A stretch of 64,000 nt of DNA from Leptolinea sp964446955 (GCA_964446955.1 CAYUQJ010000003.1:124001-188000); one strand, 5' to 3'; positions 9,260 through 19,424 are shown, numbered from the stretch's first letter. The notes: generated by a model from the letters alone, not told the origin. Translations and numbers: made by a program.

Positions 9260-9963
9260 GTAATCCTGGTTACAACGAACGTCTTTTTCAAAAAGGATTC
9301 CGGTCCTATATTCATTTGGCCCGATTTGTCTGGTTACGGAAGATGACCACCAGGTATACAGAAAACAAGCGTTTACGAGTTTTAGAGCTTGGATGCTTTG
9401 ATGGGCGATCCATCGATTGGCTGCCATCTCAACCATTGCTTTACGATGGATTTGACGCAAACTGGGAAGGTGGATTGGATATTGGAAGGCTTCGATATGC
9501 CGGGCACTCAAACATTCGTTTTCATGAATGCTCATCCCCCGAAGAAATGATGGTTGATACAGATGGGTATGATTTGGGAATTTCACTTGAAACGATAGAG
9601 CACATACCCCCGGCGATTGTTGATGGCTATCTTCAAAAGATCTCGCGCAGTGTCAAAAAAATAGTGATATTCACTGTTCCAAACGAAACAGGTCTTCCTT
9701 TTCTGATCAAATATGCTGCCAAGAAAGCACTTTACCGGGATAGTAAAGATGAAGAATACACTGCTTATGAATTTCTAAATGAGTTGTTTGGTAACACTTC
9801 CAAAGTGCACCGCAATGAACATAAAGGGTTCAATTACCAGGAATTTTTGCAACAATTGGATCAATATTTTGACATTTTGAGTGTCAGTGGTATTCCAACC
9901 AACTGGTTACCGGTAAAACTGTCTTTCACCATAGGAATTGTTGTCAAGCCAAAGACTTTTTGA
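9256..9963 (+). CDS. Class I SAM-dependent methyltransferase
   Basis: About 235 residues. SAM-binding motif I is VLELGCFDGRS (about residue 40), followed by a YDGFDANW acidic motif and an SLETIEH post-I motif. I chose the ATG at 9256 because it makes an ATGA overlap with the preceding GT4; a TTG at 9232 in frame would add eight residues and has AGAGG ahead of it. It may methylate a sugar or a lipid-linked intermediate. No acceptor can be named. Confidence 0.82.
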   Translation: MSNPGYNERLFQKGFRSYIHLARFVWLRKMTTRYTENKRLRVLELGCFDGRSIDWLPSQPLLYDGFDANWEGGLDIGRLRYAGHSNIRFHECSSPEEMMVDTDGYDLGISLETIEHIPPAIVDGYLQKISRSVKKIVIFTVPNETGLPFLIKYAAKKALYRDSKDEEYTAYEFLNELFGNTSKVHRNEHKGFNYQEFLQQLDQYFDILSVSGIPTNWLPVKLSFTIGIVVKPKTF

Positions 9964-10031
9964 TCGCTGGTATACTTCGCGAATCTGATATACGAACAAG
10001 ACCGATTCACTGAACTTGACAAAGGAAAAGA

Positions 10032-11987
10032 ATGTGTGGAATAACCGGATTTCTTGATACCTCCCGAGACAGATCAAATTCTGAATTGGAAGCCCGGGTT
10101 ACGCGTATGTCTGACAGGATCGTCCATCGCGGGCCAGATTCTAGTGGGACATGGGTAGATGAGTCGAATGGTATAGCTCTGGGTTTCCGCCGGTTAGCCA
10201 TTGTAGACCTGACTCCCACCGGTCGACAGCCGATGATTTCTTCAAGCGGCCGATTTATTATGGTTTTTAATGGTGAAGTTTATAACTATAACGAACTGCG
10301 GGAAGAGTTGACAAAATCCGGGATTACTTTCCGTGGTACCTCTGATTCTGAGGTTATGGTGGAAGCGATTGATGCCTGGGGTTTGTTGTCCGCGGTTAAG
10401 CGTTTCAACGGCCAATTCGCGTTTGCTTTATGGGACAGGCGTGATCGTTTTTTGCATCTTGTTCGTGACCGTGTTGGGGTAAAACCGCTGTACTATGGCT
10501 GGACAGGAAAATCTCTTCTTTTTGGATCAGAATTAAAGTGTTTGCGCGCATATCCGGAATTTGTCGGAGAGATCGATCGGAACGCGTTAGCTTTATTCAC
10601 CCGCCACAATTACATCCCGGCGCCCTTTTCCATATTTGAGGATGTTCACAAACAAATGCCGGGAACCATCCTGTCATTCCCTGTAGACCAGCCTGGATAT
10701 ATTCCAGAACCGGAAGTATTCTGGTCTGCCCGGAGCGCGGTTGAATCTGGATTATCTGATCCTTTTATAGGATCCTTTGAGGAAGCCAAGAATCAGTTGG
10801 ATAATTTGTTGCGAGAATCTGTTCGATTGCGTATGATGGCTGATGTTCCACTGGGTGCATTCCTTTCCGGTGGGGTGGATTCCTCCGCTATTGTTGCTCT
10901 GATGCAGGCAGAGAGCAATATTCCTGTAAAAACATTCACCATAGGGTTTTGGGAAGATGAGTATAACGAAGCCGGTTATGCCAGAAAAGTTGCCCAGCAC
11001 CTCAAAACCGAACACACAGATCTCATTGTCACGCCGGAGGAAGCCCGGGCAGTCATACCAAAACTACCGGTTATGTATGATGAGCCATTTTCAGATTCTT
11101 CCCAGATTCCGACCTATCTGGTTTCACAATTAACCCGGAATTATGTAACCGTCAGCTTGTCTGGTGATGGGGGTGATGAGCTTTTTGCCGGTTACAACCG
11201 GTATTTTTGGGGAAATGATATTTGGTCAAGAATTGGTTGGATGGGAACGGGTTTGCGGAGAACTCTCGGCGGCAGTATGGGGCTTCTATCACCGGCTACC
11301 TGGGATAACATTTTCCGTACTTTGAAACCGGTAATTCCTTCTTCTCTTCGGGTACCACAAGCTGGCGAGAAAATGAAGAAGGTTGCTGACGTCATCTCTG
11401 TGGATTCTCCTCAAAGCCTATATTATCGCCTGGTCTCCCATTGGAAGAAACCTGATGAATTGGTCATTGGCGGTCAAGAACCCAAGACTCCACTTACAGA
11501 TAGTTCAAGATGGCCATCCATACCGGATTTTACTCGTTGGATGATGTATATGGACCTGATTACCTATCTACCAGATGACATTTTAGCAAAGGTGGATCGT
11601 GCAAGTATGGCGGTTAGCCTGGAAGCGCGGGTGCCGTATCTGGATGACCATCGGGTGATTGAATTTGCCTGGCGTTTGCCGCTGGACATGAAGATCAATA
11701 ACGGGCAGGGGAAATATATCCTCCGTCAGGTTCTCTATGATTATGTTCCAAAAGAGTTGATCGAGCGGCCTAAGATGGGATTTGGAATTCCAATTGATTC
11801 CTGGTTGCGTGGACCACTGCGTGATTGGGCGGAAGATCTGCTGGATCCATCTCGTATGCGTGACGAAGGATTCTTCAATCCTGAACCAGTTCAGACGATG
11901 TGGCGGGACCATCAATCCGGGACTCATGACAATCAGTATTATCTTTGGGATATTCTTGTATTCCAGGAATGGCTGCGAGCTCAGTAG
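10032..11987 (+). CDS. asnB: Glutamine-hydrolysing asparagine synthase
   Basis: Two-domain amidotransferase of 651 residues. After Met removal, Cys2 (MCGITGF) is the class II glutaminase nucleophile, and RGPD lies near residue 34. The synthetase domain has the PP-loop FLSGGVDSSA (about 276-285) and SLSGDGGDELFAGYNRY (about 375). It would use glutamine and ATP to amidate a carboxylate. AsnB-like enzymes are frequent in glycan clusters, where amidation of a uronic acid has been proposed. Here it sits between glycosyltransferase genes, so either that role or plain asparagine synthesis is possible. AAGGA at 10022-10026 supports the ATG. Confidence 0.93.
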   Translation: MCGITGFLDTSRDRSNSELEARVTRMSDRIVHRGPDSSGTWVDESNGIALGFRRLAIVDLTPTGRQPMISSSGRFIMVFNGEVYNYNELREELTKSGITFRGTSDSEVMVEAIDAWGLLSAVKRFNGQFAFALWDRRDRFLHLVRDRVGVKPLYYGWTGKSLLFGSELKCLRAYPEFVGEIDRNALALFTRHNYIPAPFSIFEDVHKQMPGTILSFPVDQPGYIPEPEVFWSARSAVESGLSDPFIGSFEEAKNQLDNLLRESVRLRMMADVPLGAFLSGGVDSSAIVALMQAESNIPVKTFTIGFWEDEYNEAGYARKVAQHLKTEHTDLIVTPEEARAVIPKLPVMYDEPFSDSSQIPTYLVSQLTRNYVTVSLSGDGGDELFAGYNRYFWGNDIWSRIGWMGTGLRRTLGGSMGLLSPATWDNIFRTLKPVIPSSLRVPQAGEKMKKVADVISVDSPQSLYYRLVSHWKKPDELVIGGQEPKTPLTDSSRWPSIPDFTRWMMYMDLITYLPDDILAKVDRASMAVSLEARVPYLDDHRVIEFAWRLPLDMKINNGQGKYILRQVLYDYVPKELIERPKMGFGIPIDSWLRGPLRDWAEDLLDPSRMRDEGFFNPEPVQTMWRDHQSGTHDNQYYLWDILVFQEWLRAQ

Positions 11988-11993
11988 GGAAAA

Positions 11994-13121
11994 GTGAAGA
12001 TCCTTCTTTTTGCTAACACAGCCTGGTATCTGTATAATTTCCGGCTTCCTCTGGCTGAAGCCCTTCGGTCACAGGGGCATGATGTGGTACTTATGTCACC
12101 CGATGACGCGCACGTCTGTGAGCTTTCCAGAGCTGGATTTCGGTGGGTGGAATTCCAACTCTCACGAAAAGGTCGTAACCCCTTTCGTGAGTTCGTTACT
12201 TTATTAAAACTTGTAAAGCTCTATCGTGATGAGCGACCGGATCTGGTTCATCACTTTACAGTCAAATGTGTGCTTTATGGGTCGTTGGCAGCGAAATGGG
12301 TTGGTATTTCGCGTATCGTCAATTCCATCACAGGGCTGGGATACCTTTTTGTAAGTGAAACGGCCGGGTCAAAGCTGATGAGACCTTTTATTCATTTTCT
12401 GTATCACCTGGCATTGCGTTCGACCCGCGTGATATTCCAGAACAAGGATGATTCACACCTGTTCCAGGAAAGTGGGCTGGCAGATAAACATATGATCGAG
12501 ATTGTTCGAGGTTCCGGGGTGGATACGCAGAGGTTTACACCTTCACCGATTCCCGAAGGTGTCCTGCAGGTATTATTACCCGCTCGGATGCTCTGGGATA
12601 AAGGAGTAGGTGAATTTGTTGAAGCAGCACGGATGATACTTGAAGATGGAATCCAGGCCAAATTCGTTTTGGCCGGAGATTCGGACACCGAAAATCCAGC
12701 CGGGGTACCGGTAAAGATGATCAAGAAATGGCAAAAAGAGGGTTTTATTACGTGGATAGGGTGGCAGGCTAATATGCCAGAGCTTTATGCAGCTTCAAGC
12801 ATTGTTTGCCTGCCTTCATACCGTGAAGGTTTACCAAAAACACTAATCGAAGCGGCTGCCTGTGGGCGTCCACTGGTTGCATTTGATGCACCCGGTAGCC
12901 GTGAAGTGGTGATACATGGAGTAACCGGACTATTAGCCAGATATAAAGACACACTTGATCTGGCGGCTTGTTTAAAGACACTTATAAATGATCCGGAAGG
13001 ACGGCAACGAATGGGAGCCAACGCGCGAAGACTTGCCGTTGAAGAATTTTCAAATGAACGCATTATCAACGAGACATTGGTGGTTTATAGTAAACTACAG
13101 GGGGATGTGAAACCAGAATGA
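11994..13121 (+). CDS. GT4 family glycosyltransferase (PglA-like)
   Basis: GT-B enzyme of 375 residues. The N terminus has LLFANTAWYLYNFRLPL and later VHHFTVKCVLYG, typical of GT4 enzymes that add the second sugar (often GalNAc or GlcNAc) to an undecaprenyl-diphosphate sugar. The donor site has SYREGLPKTLIEAAACGRP near 270-288. The start is GTG with AGGGA just upstream. The WecA-like gene follows with an ATGA overlap, which fits a first-sugar/second-sugar pair. The sugar identities are inferred only. Confidence 0.88.
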   Translation: MKILLFANTAWYLYNFRLPLAEALRSQGHDVVLMSPDDAHVCELSRAGFRWVEFQLSRKGRNPFREFVTLLKLVKLYRDERPDLVHHFTVKCVLYGSLAAKWVGISRIVNSITGLGYLFVSETAGSKLMRPFIHFLYHLALRSTRVIFQNKDDSHLFQESGLADKHMIEIVRGSGVDTQRFTPSPIPEGVLQVLLPARMLWDKGVGEFVEAARMILEDGIQAKFVLAGDSDTENPAGVPVKMIKKWQKEGFITWIGWQANMPELYAASSIVCLPSYREGLPKTLIEAAACGRPLVAFDAPGSREVVIHGVTGLLARYKDTLDLAACLKTLINDPEGRQRMGANARRLAVEEFSNERIINETLVVYSKLQGDVKPE

Positions 13122-14182
13122 ATTCCAATGTTCTAGAATACTCCGGGCTATTTCAGGCTATTCTTATCAGTGTTCTTCTGACACTGGGGACTGCATATAT
13201 TGGAATTCTGGTCGCCCGAAAAATCAAGTTAATGGATTTTCCGGGTGCCGCGCCCTATAAACAACACACGGTTGCCATGCCATACGCGGGTGGAATAGCC
13301 TTGATGCTTTCACTTTCCATTCTCGTGATCATTACCGGACTCTGGAAAGATGAGCAGATCCGAAGTATGTTGTTAGGGGCGTTGGTTATTTTTGCTTTTG
13401 GAATCTGGGACGATTACAAGCGTCTATCCGCTTTGCCAAAATTTCTGGGTCAGGTGGGGGTAGCAATCCTGTTGATCCTTTCGGGTGTGTCAATTGAGAT
13501 ACTTGAATCCAGAACATTTTTTATCGGTGGTTCCAGCTTTATCTTTGAACTTTTGGATAAATTCCTCACGGTTTTTTGGATAGTGGGTGTCACCAATGCA
13601 TTTAATCTGGTTGACAGTATGGATGGGCTTGCTGTTGGTTTAAGTGGATGGGCATTTGCTTTTTTTATGCTGGCAACTGTTGAGTCTGGGCAGCATTTAT
13701 TATCAATGGCCAGCGCAATTCTTGTGGGAATCTGTGTTGCCATTTTTTTGTTCAATTCAAATCCGGCAAAGATGTTCCTTGGCGATTCTGGAGCGCAGAC
13801 TCTGGGGTTTATTCTTTCTGTGATGGCCATTTACTACAATCCCGTTGGCAGTTTTCAGACTTCTTCATATCTGGTTCCGATTCTGCTAATTGGTGTACCC
13901 ATTTTTGATACAACTCTCGTGACTATTTCGCGGCTAAGAAGACGTATTCCTTTCTATAAAGGAAATCGCGATCACACATATCATCGCCTGGTGGCTTTAG
14001 GGTTGGAACCCAGTAGGGCTGTTTATGTCATGCATCTGGCCGCCTTGATTTTAAATTGTCTTGCATTTATTGCGGTTGGTCTTGCACCTGTAGCGGCAAA
14101 TAGCGTTCTATTGATCATAATAATCACAGGTATCGTAACGATATGGTTCCTGGAAATCAAACAAAATAACATTGGGAAATAA
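13118..14182 (+). CDS. WecA/MraY-like polyprenyl-phosphate sugar-1-phosphate transferase
   Basis: Integral membrane protein of 354 residues with about ten hydrophobic segments. Family motifs: MDFPGAAPYKQH and YAGGIALM near the N terminus, the catalytic Asp region NLVDSMDGLAVG (about 160-171), FLGDSGAQTLGF (about 220) and the basic RDHTYHRL loop (about 285). Such enzymes move a sugar-1-phosphate (often GlcNAc-1-P) from UDP to undecaprenyl phosphate and so start O-antigen, teichoic acid or capsule assembly. It is the only initiating enzyme recognised in the window. Confidence 0.9.
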   Translation: MNSNVLEYSGLFQAILISVLLTLGTAYIGILVARKIKLMDFPGAAPYKQHTVAMPYAGGIALMLSLSILVIITGLWKDEQIRSMLLGALVIFAFGIWDDYKRLSALPKFLGQVGVAILLILSGVSIEILESRTFFIGGSSFIFELLDKFLTVFWIVGVTNAFNLVDSMDGLAVGLSGWAFAFFMLATVESGQHLLSMASAILVGICVAIFLFNSNPAKMFLGDSGAQTLGFILSVMAIYYNPVGSFQTSSYLVPILLIGVPIFDTTLVTISRLRRRIPFYKGNRDHTYHRLVALGLEPSRAVYVMHLAALILNCLAFIAVGLAPVAANSVLLIIIITGIVTIWFLEIKQNNIGK

Positions 14183-14185
14183 CCA

Positions 14186-16747
14186 ATGATCTCAAATTCC
14201 CGGAAAAGAGTTTTTCAACTGGTCGATAAAATCCTTCCGCCGGTATTAGTCCTGGTTACGGGGTATTTCTGTTTTCGTACGATAAATTCCATACTCAACC
14301 TCCCAGGGAGCATAACAATCAGTCGAGTCGTACTGATCGCTTTTCCGGGATTGGTAGCTGTGATATGCGGTTTATTGCTGTTCTTTTTTTTTACAGATCA
14401 GTCTGGTCTTTTTCGATGGCTGTATAAACATGCTGGCAGTTCCCGGGTACAAAAAACATTCGAAGTTCTCTTACCGATAAGCTGGCTATTATTCATTACG
14501 TTAGCATTTCTTCAACCGGAAAGCTTGCATGGCTGGACTGCGATATATGAACGGCTTCAACCCCTTCTACTTTTAGGCTTTGTTCTGGTCTCATGCATAT
14601 GGATATACTCGCTCTATTTGACCCGGAAAAATCAAGTAACTGACGCCAGATACCAATTTGGCTTTTCCGGTAAAGCCGGATTGTTTTTTGGTCTGTTTGT
14701 CATTCTTGTTGGGATTATCATCGCTATTAGTGGAAAGGGAATTGGTGCCGGGACTCAGTATTGGGGAAAAACGGGAGTTCCTATTCTAAATTGGCAACTG
14801 GGGGTGTCCTGGTTGCTTGTGGTAGCCGGTTTTTACTTTTTCAAACCTCGCTCTGGATGGATTCCGCGGCATACGGACCTGATTATATTTTGTTTGCTTT
14901 GGATCTCGGCTTTTTTTATTTGGCAATCGGTTCCGGTACCGGCTAGCCGATTTAATACTACGACATATCCGCCAAATTTCATCAACTACCCATTCTCCGA
15001 TGCGGCTGATTATGCCTTGCAGGCTGAATTGATACTTTCGGGAAGAGGATTTACGGAAGGGTTTGTTGACAAGCCCCTTCACCTTACTTTTCTTGCTTGT
15101 CTTAACTGGTTAGCCGGTTCAAATTTCTCCCGCTTGATTATGTATCAAAAGGCAGTTCTTGCTGTCATCCCGGGACTGGTTTTTTTGATAGGTTTACGGT
15201 TGGGCGGGCGGCCGGCAGGAATCCTCGCCGGACTACTGGTTATGTTCACTCAAATGAACAATCTCGCGATTGCCCCGAAGATTCAATCTACCAATGTGTC
15301 CATGACCATGTCAGAGCCATGGACCGGGTTGATGCTGCTATTGTGTTGTCTTGCACTGATTAAATGGTGGGAGTCCCCAGAAGGATCTCTCTGGTTACCT
15401 GCACTGGCTGGCGGGGTCGTGGGTCTTGCAGTTCTTGTACGTTTGAATGTAATGGTGCTTATTCCGCTTGTGGCGATAATCTGGTTTATCTATTCCGGAT
15501 TCAATAAGCGAAAAACATGGACCAGCATTTTGATATTCAGTCTGGCATTCCTGGGAACCCAGATACCATGGGGTGTGCGAAACCAGGTTGTTTTTGATGA
15601 AGCGTTAAAATCCTATATGAGCAAGACCCGGGGTGTGCTTTATAAACACCGGATAAAACCGGTCTTGAATGAACCGGTTTCTCTTGAGCCAACACTTGTT
15701 CCATACCCGGATGCTTCCGGTATTGAAAAACAGGAATTACCCCGAGAATTGGAGTCAAAACCCGCCAATCGATATGCCAACCTGATTGACCAGATGTTGC
15801 ATACCGGATTTCATAACCTGGTGACGGTAGGGATGGCGATTCCGGTGTCACCATATCATACCGGTTTGGACCAGACAGTCCGGCTCCCCTATTGGGATCA
15901 GGAATGGGATGGAAGAATTGTGAAAGGCGGGTGGATTGTCCTGTTGACCAGTTTCCTCCTTTTGACGGCAGGATTTTCAAGAGCCTGGAAACAAAACACT
16001 CTTTTGGGTGTAATTCCTGGAGTGATTCTCGTTTCATATCTTGGGGCAAATACTGCGTCAATGGTATCGGGTGGGCGATATATTGTCCCCGTAGATTGGG
16101 TGCTGCCTTTATATTACGGAATGGGTGTTTGGACGATTACTTCGTCGATTTTGGTTGGTTTGCGAAACGAAGAACTCACCGCGGATCTTAATATCCCGGA
16201 TGTTCACGTTCCCAAAGTTGGATCACAACAGATGCGTTACATTGGTATGGTCATAATCATTGGACTGGCATGCCTACCGGCAGTCCTCGGTCTATTAAAT
16301 CCGGCGAAACAACAGACCCTAACCAAGAAGGAAGTGCTTGATAGGATGAAAATTAGCGGGGTGGAACTTCCTACGAACGTGAATTGGGACACACTGGAAG
16401 AATTTGCTAAATATGATGAATCGATCTTTGTGAAGGTAACGGCTATGTATCCGCGCTGGATGAAGACCGGCGAAGGGGACACGGGAGGCGCGGGTTCGGC
16501 TTTTAGTCCGTTGCCTTTTGATCATTTGTCCTTTGTTGCCATTGATGGTGAAAGTAACACGTTCAACGTGGTGCTGCCGGTTAATCAGCAGATATCATAT
16601 CTGCCTGACGCTTCGGAGGTTTATGTGATTGGTTGCGCAGGTGAAAACTATGTAGACAGTGTTTTATTAAGCATTATCGGAAAAGAAACAATCACATATT
16701 CTAGACCGGTTACCACAACTTTGATCTGTCCACTGCCGACACCATGA
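14186..16747 (+). CDS. Very large polytopic GT-C-like membrane protein, extended form
   Basis: Membrane protein of 853 residues with an extra N-terminal membrane region of about 250 residues. This region includes GWTAIYERLQPLLLL near residue 116. The GT-C-like core follows, with its first-loop Asp in PFSDAADYALQAEL (about 270) and a lysine-rich VDKPLHL shortly after. A soluble C-terminal region starts near 690. It is a close paralogue of the next gene, which overlaps it with ATGA, and a more distant one of the gene at 5772. The likely role is adding sugars from a polyprenyl-phosphate donor on the outer face. Confidence 0.78.
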   Translation: MISNSRKRVFQLVDKILPPVLVLVTGYFCFRTINSILNLPGSITISRVVLIAFPGLVAVICGLLLFFFFTDQSGLFRWLYKHAGSSRVQKTFEVLLPISWLLFITLAFLQPESLHGWTAIYERLQPLLLLGFVLVSCIWIYSLYLTRKNQVTDARYQFGFSGKAGLFFGLFVILVGIIIAISGKGIGAGTQYWGKTGVPILNWQLGVSWLLVVAGFYFFKPRSGWIPRHTDLIIFCLLWISAFFIWQSVPVPASRFNTTTYPPNFINYPFSDAADYALQAELILSGRGFTEGFVDKPLHLTFLACLNWLAGSNFSRLIMYQKAVLAVIPGLVFLIGLRLGGRPAGILAGLLVMFTQMNNLAIAPKIQSTNVSMTMSEPWTGLMLLLCCLALIKWWESPEGSLWLPALAGGVVGLAVLVRLNVMVLIPLVAIIWFIYSGFNKRKTWTSILIFSLAFLGTQIPWGVRNQVVFDEALKSYMSKTRGVLYKHRIKPVLNEPVSLEPTLVPYPDASGIEKQELPRELESKPANRYANLIDQMLHTGFHNLVTVGMAIPVSPYHTGLDQTVRLPYWDQEWDGRIVKGGWIVLLTSFLLLTAGFSRAWKQNTLLGVIPGVILVSYLGANTASMVSGGRYIVPVDWVLPLYYGMGVWTITSSILVGLRNEELTADLNIPDVHVPKVGSQQMRYIGMVIIIGLACLPAVLGLLNPAKQQTLTKKEVLDRMKISGVELPTNVNWDTLEEFAKYDESIFVKVTAMYPRWMKTGEGDTGGAGSAFSPLPFDHLSFVAIDGESNTFNVVLPVNQQISYLPDASEVYVIGCAGENYVDSVLLSIIGKETITYSRPVTTTLICPLPTP

Positions 16748-19344
16748 AGAAAAAACCGATATTTTTCCTACTGCTACTATCAGGTATAGAGGGATTTGTT
16801 GCGGCAATTCAATCAGGAATGACTCCGTCTGAATCTGAGCGTTCTTTATTGGGCGGATTGTCTTTTGAGCGATTGGTTTTGATCTTCGGTCTCTCATTAC
16901 TATCATTTTTATTCCTTGGGCTGGCATATTGGGTTGGGAGAAATAATCGTTTTTCCGAGCGATGTAAAAGTTTATTTTCCAATCCATGGATAAACCTTCT
17001 CTTTGGTCTGGTAGCACTTATTGCATGGATATTGGTTTTCACTCCTGCCAGCGGTTGGGGCCGTTTTGGTGGGTATAAGGAACGGGTAACCCCTTCTCTG
17101 ATTTGGCTATTGCTATTATCAATTCAAGCATTGGCTCTACCTGTCTTCGAGCGAATAAAAAAGAATGGATCAATATCCTTAAGGGATATTTTGTTAAGCG
17201 AGAAAGAATTACTAAGAAAGTGGATTTTAGTTCTTGGCACATTGGCTGCCCTGGTTTTTTTTGTAGCAGTATCGCGAATAGGGTTGATACCGGATATTGT
17301 CTACTGGAACGATTTTAATTTGCCTTTACTTGGAATACAGGTCATCAGCGTATTGACCTCCTCCGTCCTGATTCTCATTTTTTTGTCAAAAATGGGGTTT
17401 TTCCAAAACAACCACAAATTAATAATACAAAACGCATTTCCAGATATTGTGCTTTGCCTGTTGCTTTGGGGAGCTGCTGTACTTATCTGGACTGGCGTGG
17501 ATATGCCAAAAAGTTTTTTTGCACCCGGTCCGTATCCACCCAATAATGAGATGTATCCTTTCTCTGATGCAGTTCTATATGACAGGGAAGCTATGAAAGC
17601 TGTTATAGGTGAAGGGATTGGTAAGGATATTTATTTAGATAAACCATTCTACATAGCTTTTCTTTCTGTCATTCACATGATTGCCGGCAACCGGATGAGC
17701 GCTGTTGTCGGTATCCAGGTGGCGGTTGTCGCGTTATTTCCTGCCATTTTATATCTTCTTGGCACCCGAATTCATTCCCGGTTGGCAGGACTTCTGGTTG
17801 CGTTTCTTTTCATATTGAGGGAAGTCAATAATATTCAGGGAACTCTCTGGGTGTTGTCCACCAATTCACGTGTGCTGATGAGCGAATCCTTGGCCGGGTT
17901 ATTGCTTGTCTTGTTTGTTTTCTTTCTAACGCGCTGGATGCAAAACAAAAAAACGATTGTTTATCTTATGGCAGCCGGTGGATTTTTGGGACTGGCATCT
18001 ATGGCACGCCTCAATCCCATTCTGGTTATGCCTATGGCTGTTGTAGGGATATTCGTGTTTTGCTGGAAGCGTTGGAAAAAAGCTGTTATTTACTCTCTGA
18101 TATTATTTTCCATGTTTCTGGCATCAATGCTGCCCTGGATGATTCAATCACATATCAGAAGCAATAAATTCTTTTTCTTTATACCGACTATTGATGGTGT
18201 GATTCTCAAACAACGCGCATTTTATGCTCTCAACAAACCTTTGGTACCCGAGGCGGAGAACAATCCCAGCGAACCTGGGCAAGTTCCTTACACAGCAACC
18301 CCGAGCCCTTCTGTGAATAATGACGAACCATCGAACCGGACCTGGATTCGAATTAGTGGAATCGCCCGATACGTTTCCGGGCATTTCTTCCATAATTTAA
18401 TAGATAGTGCCGCCATTTTTCCGACGACGCTTACCTTGAACTCCCTGGAAGATACAATAAAAGATCCGGAATCTTTCTGGAGCCCTGACTGGGATGGACA
18501 ACTATCAACAGAACGATCCCTCATTCTGGGGGCAACATTGCTCACTTTGTCTCTGGGAATGGCAGCCGGATGGTCACGATCAGGTATATCAGGGTTGGTC
18601 CCGGCAGGTTTTCTCATTTCTTACAGCCTGGCTACGGCGGCCGTTCGCACTTCTGGTGGAAGGTACATTATTCCTGCAGATTGGGTTGCCATCTTATACT
18701 TTGCCATCGGAATCGCGCATATCGCATATTGGGGGAGTAAACGGTACGGAGGTGTATTGCCATCACCGGTTATCGAGTTCCAACCCCAAAATAATACCGG
18801 ACAGAAAAATCTGCGGTGGATCATTGGTGTAATCATAAATTTCGTTTTAATTGGATCGGTTCCGGTCATATTAAATAACCTGATTCCACAAAAGTATAAA
18901 GCTGTTGAAAAGAATGAAATTGCGAGTCTCCTGTCAGAGCGCGCGTTGGTAGATGATCTGGGTATTTCCAGTGAAAGACTTGATGACTTCTTACTTTTGC
19001 CCGATTCAGTTGCCTATTATGGAATGGGGTTGTATCCAAGATACTATCCTCAGGATAAAGGAGAGCCGGATCAATTCTCTGCTTACCGCGTTCAAAAATT
19101 TCCCCGATTGGTGATGAGCATGATTGGACCGTCATTTAGCGTAACAGGGGTACTGCCAGTCCAAAAATCTCCGGAAAGCTTGCCAAATGGTTCTGATGTT
19201 CTGGCAATTGGGTGTAAAGGTAAATATAATGACGATTGGCTGGCAATAATTGTTGATGATGTTGTTTATTTACGTTCTCCAGCTTCAGAATGGACCTGCC
19301 CGGTTCAATTACCTGTTTGTGATGACAACCGGGTTTGTCAGTAA
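16744..19344 (+). CDS. Very large polytopic GT-C-like membrane protein, extended form
   Basis: 866 residues, the tandem paralogue of the preceding protein. Shared features: an extra N-terminal membrane region (SLLGGLSFERLV near the start, GWGRFGGYKERVTP near 103-116), PFSDAVLYDREAM (about 271), LDKPFYIAFL shortly after, and a soluble C-terminal domain. It is the last gene of the first glycan operon; no clear hairpin terminator is seen in the 92 bases that follow. Catalytic activity is inferred from the GT-C-like layout and is not proven. Confidence 0.78.
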   Translation: MKKKPIFFLLLLSGIEGFVAAIQSGMTPSESERSLLGGLSFERLVLIFGLSLLSFLFLGLAYWVGRNNRFSERCKSLFSNPWINLLFGLVALIAWILVFTPASGWGRFGGYKERVTPSLIWLLLLSIQALALPVFERIKKNGSISLRDILLSEKELLRKWILVLGTLAALVFFVAVSRIGLIPDIVYWNDFNLPLLGIQVISVLTSSVLILIFLSKMGFFQNNHKLIIQNAFPDIVLCLLLWGAAVLIWTGVDMPKSFFAPGPYPPNNEMYPFSDAVLYDREAMKAVIGEGIGKDIYLDKPFYIAFLSVIHMIAGNRMSAVVGIQVAVVALFPAILYLLGTRIHSRLAGLLVAFLFILREVNNIQGTLWVLSTNSRVLMSESLAGLLLVLFVFFLTRWMQNKKTIVYLMAAGGFLGLASMARLNPILVMPMAVVGIFVFCWKRWKKAVIYSLILFSMFLASMLPWMIQSHIRSNKFFFFIPTIDGVILKQRAFYALNKPLVPEAENNPSEPGQVPYTATPSPSVNNDEPSNRTWIRISGIARYVSGHFFHNLIDSAAIFPTTLTLNSLEDTIKDPESFWSPDWDGQLSTERSLILGATLLTLSLGMAAGWSRSGISGLVPAGFLISYSLATAAVRTSGGRYIIPADWVAILYFAIGIAHIAYWGSKRYGGVLPSPVIEFQPQNNTGQKNLRWIIGVIINFVLIGSVPVILNNLIPQKYKAVEKNEIASLLSERALVDDLGISSERLDDFLLLPDSVAYYGMGLYPRYYPQDKGEPDQFSAYRVQKFPRLVMSMIGPSFSVTGVLPVQKSPESLPNGSDVLAIGCKGKYNDDWLAIIVDDVVYLRSPASEWTCPVQLPVCDDNRVCQ

Positions 19345-19381
19345 TTCATATCATCAGTAGTCGCCTTGCTGAAATCTGCTC

Positions 19382-19410
19382 TTGACCGGGTTTGCCATCC
19401 GCCTTATAAT
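19382..19410 (+). promoter_or_regulatory. Near-consensus sigma-70 type promoter
   Basis: TTGACC (19382-19387) and TATAAT (19405-19410) are separated by exactly 17 bases. It lies directly before the regulator gene at 19437 and is one of the two best promoters in the window. It probably drives the regulator and the glycan genes downstream of it. Confidence 0.82.
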
Positions 19411-19424
19411 TCAACGATTGAATT
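19408..19424 (+). promoter_or_regulatory. 17-bp inverted repeat over the -10/+1 region, candidate operator
   Basis: AATTCAACGATTGAATT is a perfect inverted repeat with 7-base arms and a CGA centre. It overlaps the end of the -10 box and the expected transcription start. A protein bound here would block RNA polymerase, so autoregulation by the winged-helix protein encoded at 19437 is the simplest model. Confidence 0.6.

Noticed and set aside
10016..10021. TTGACA as a -35 box before asnB
   Set aside because: It ends ten bases before the start codon and overlaps the ribosome binding site, so it cannot serve asnB.
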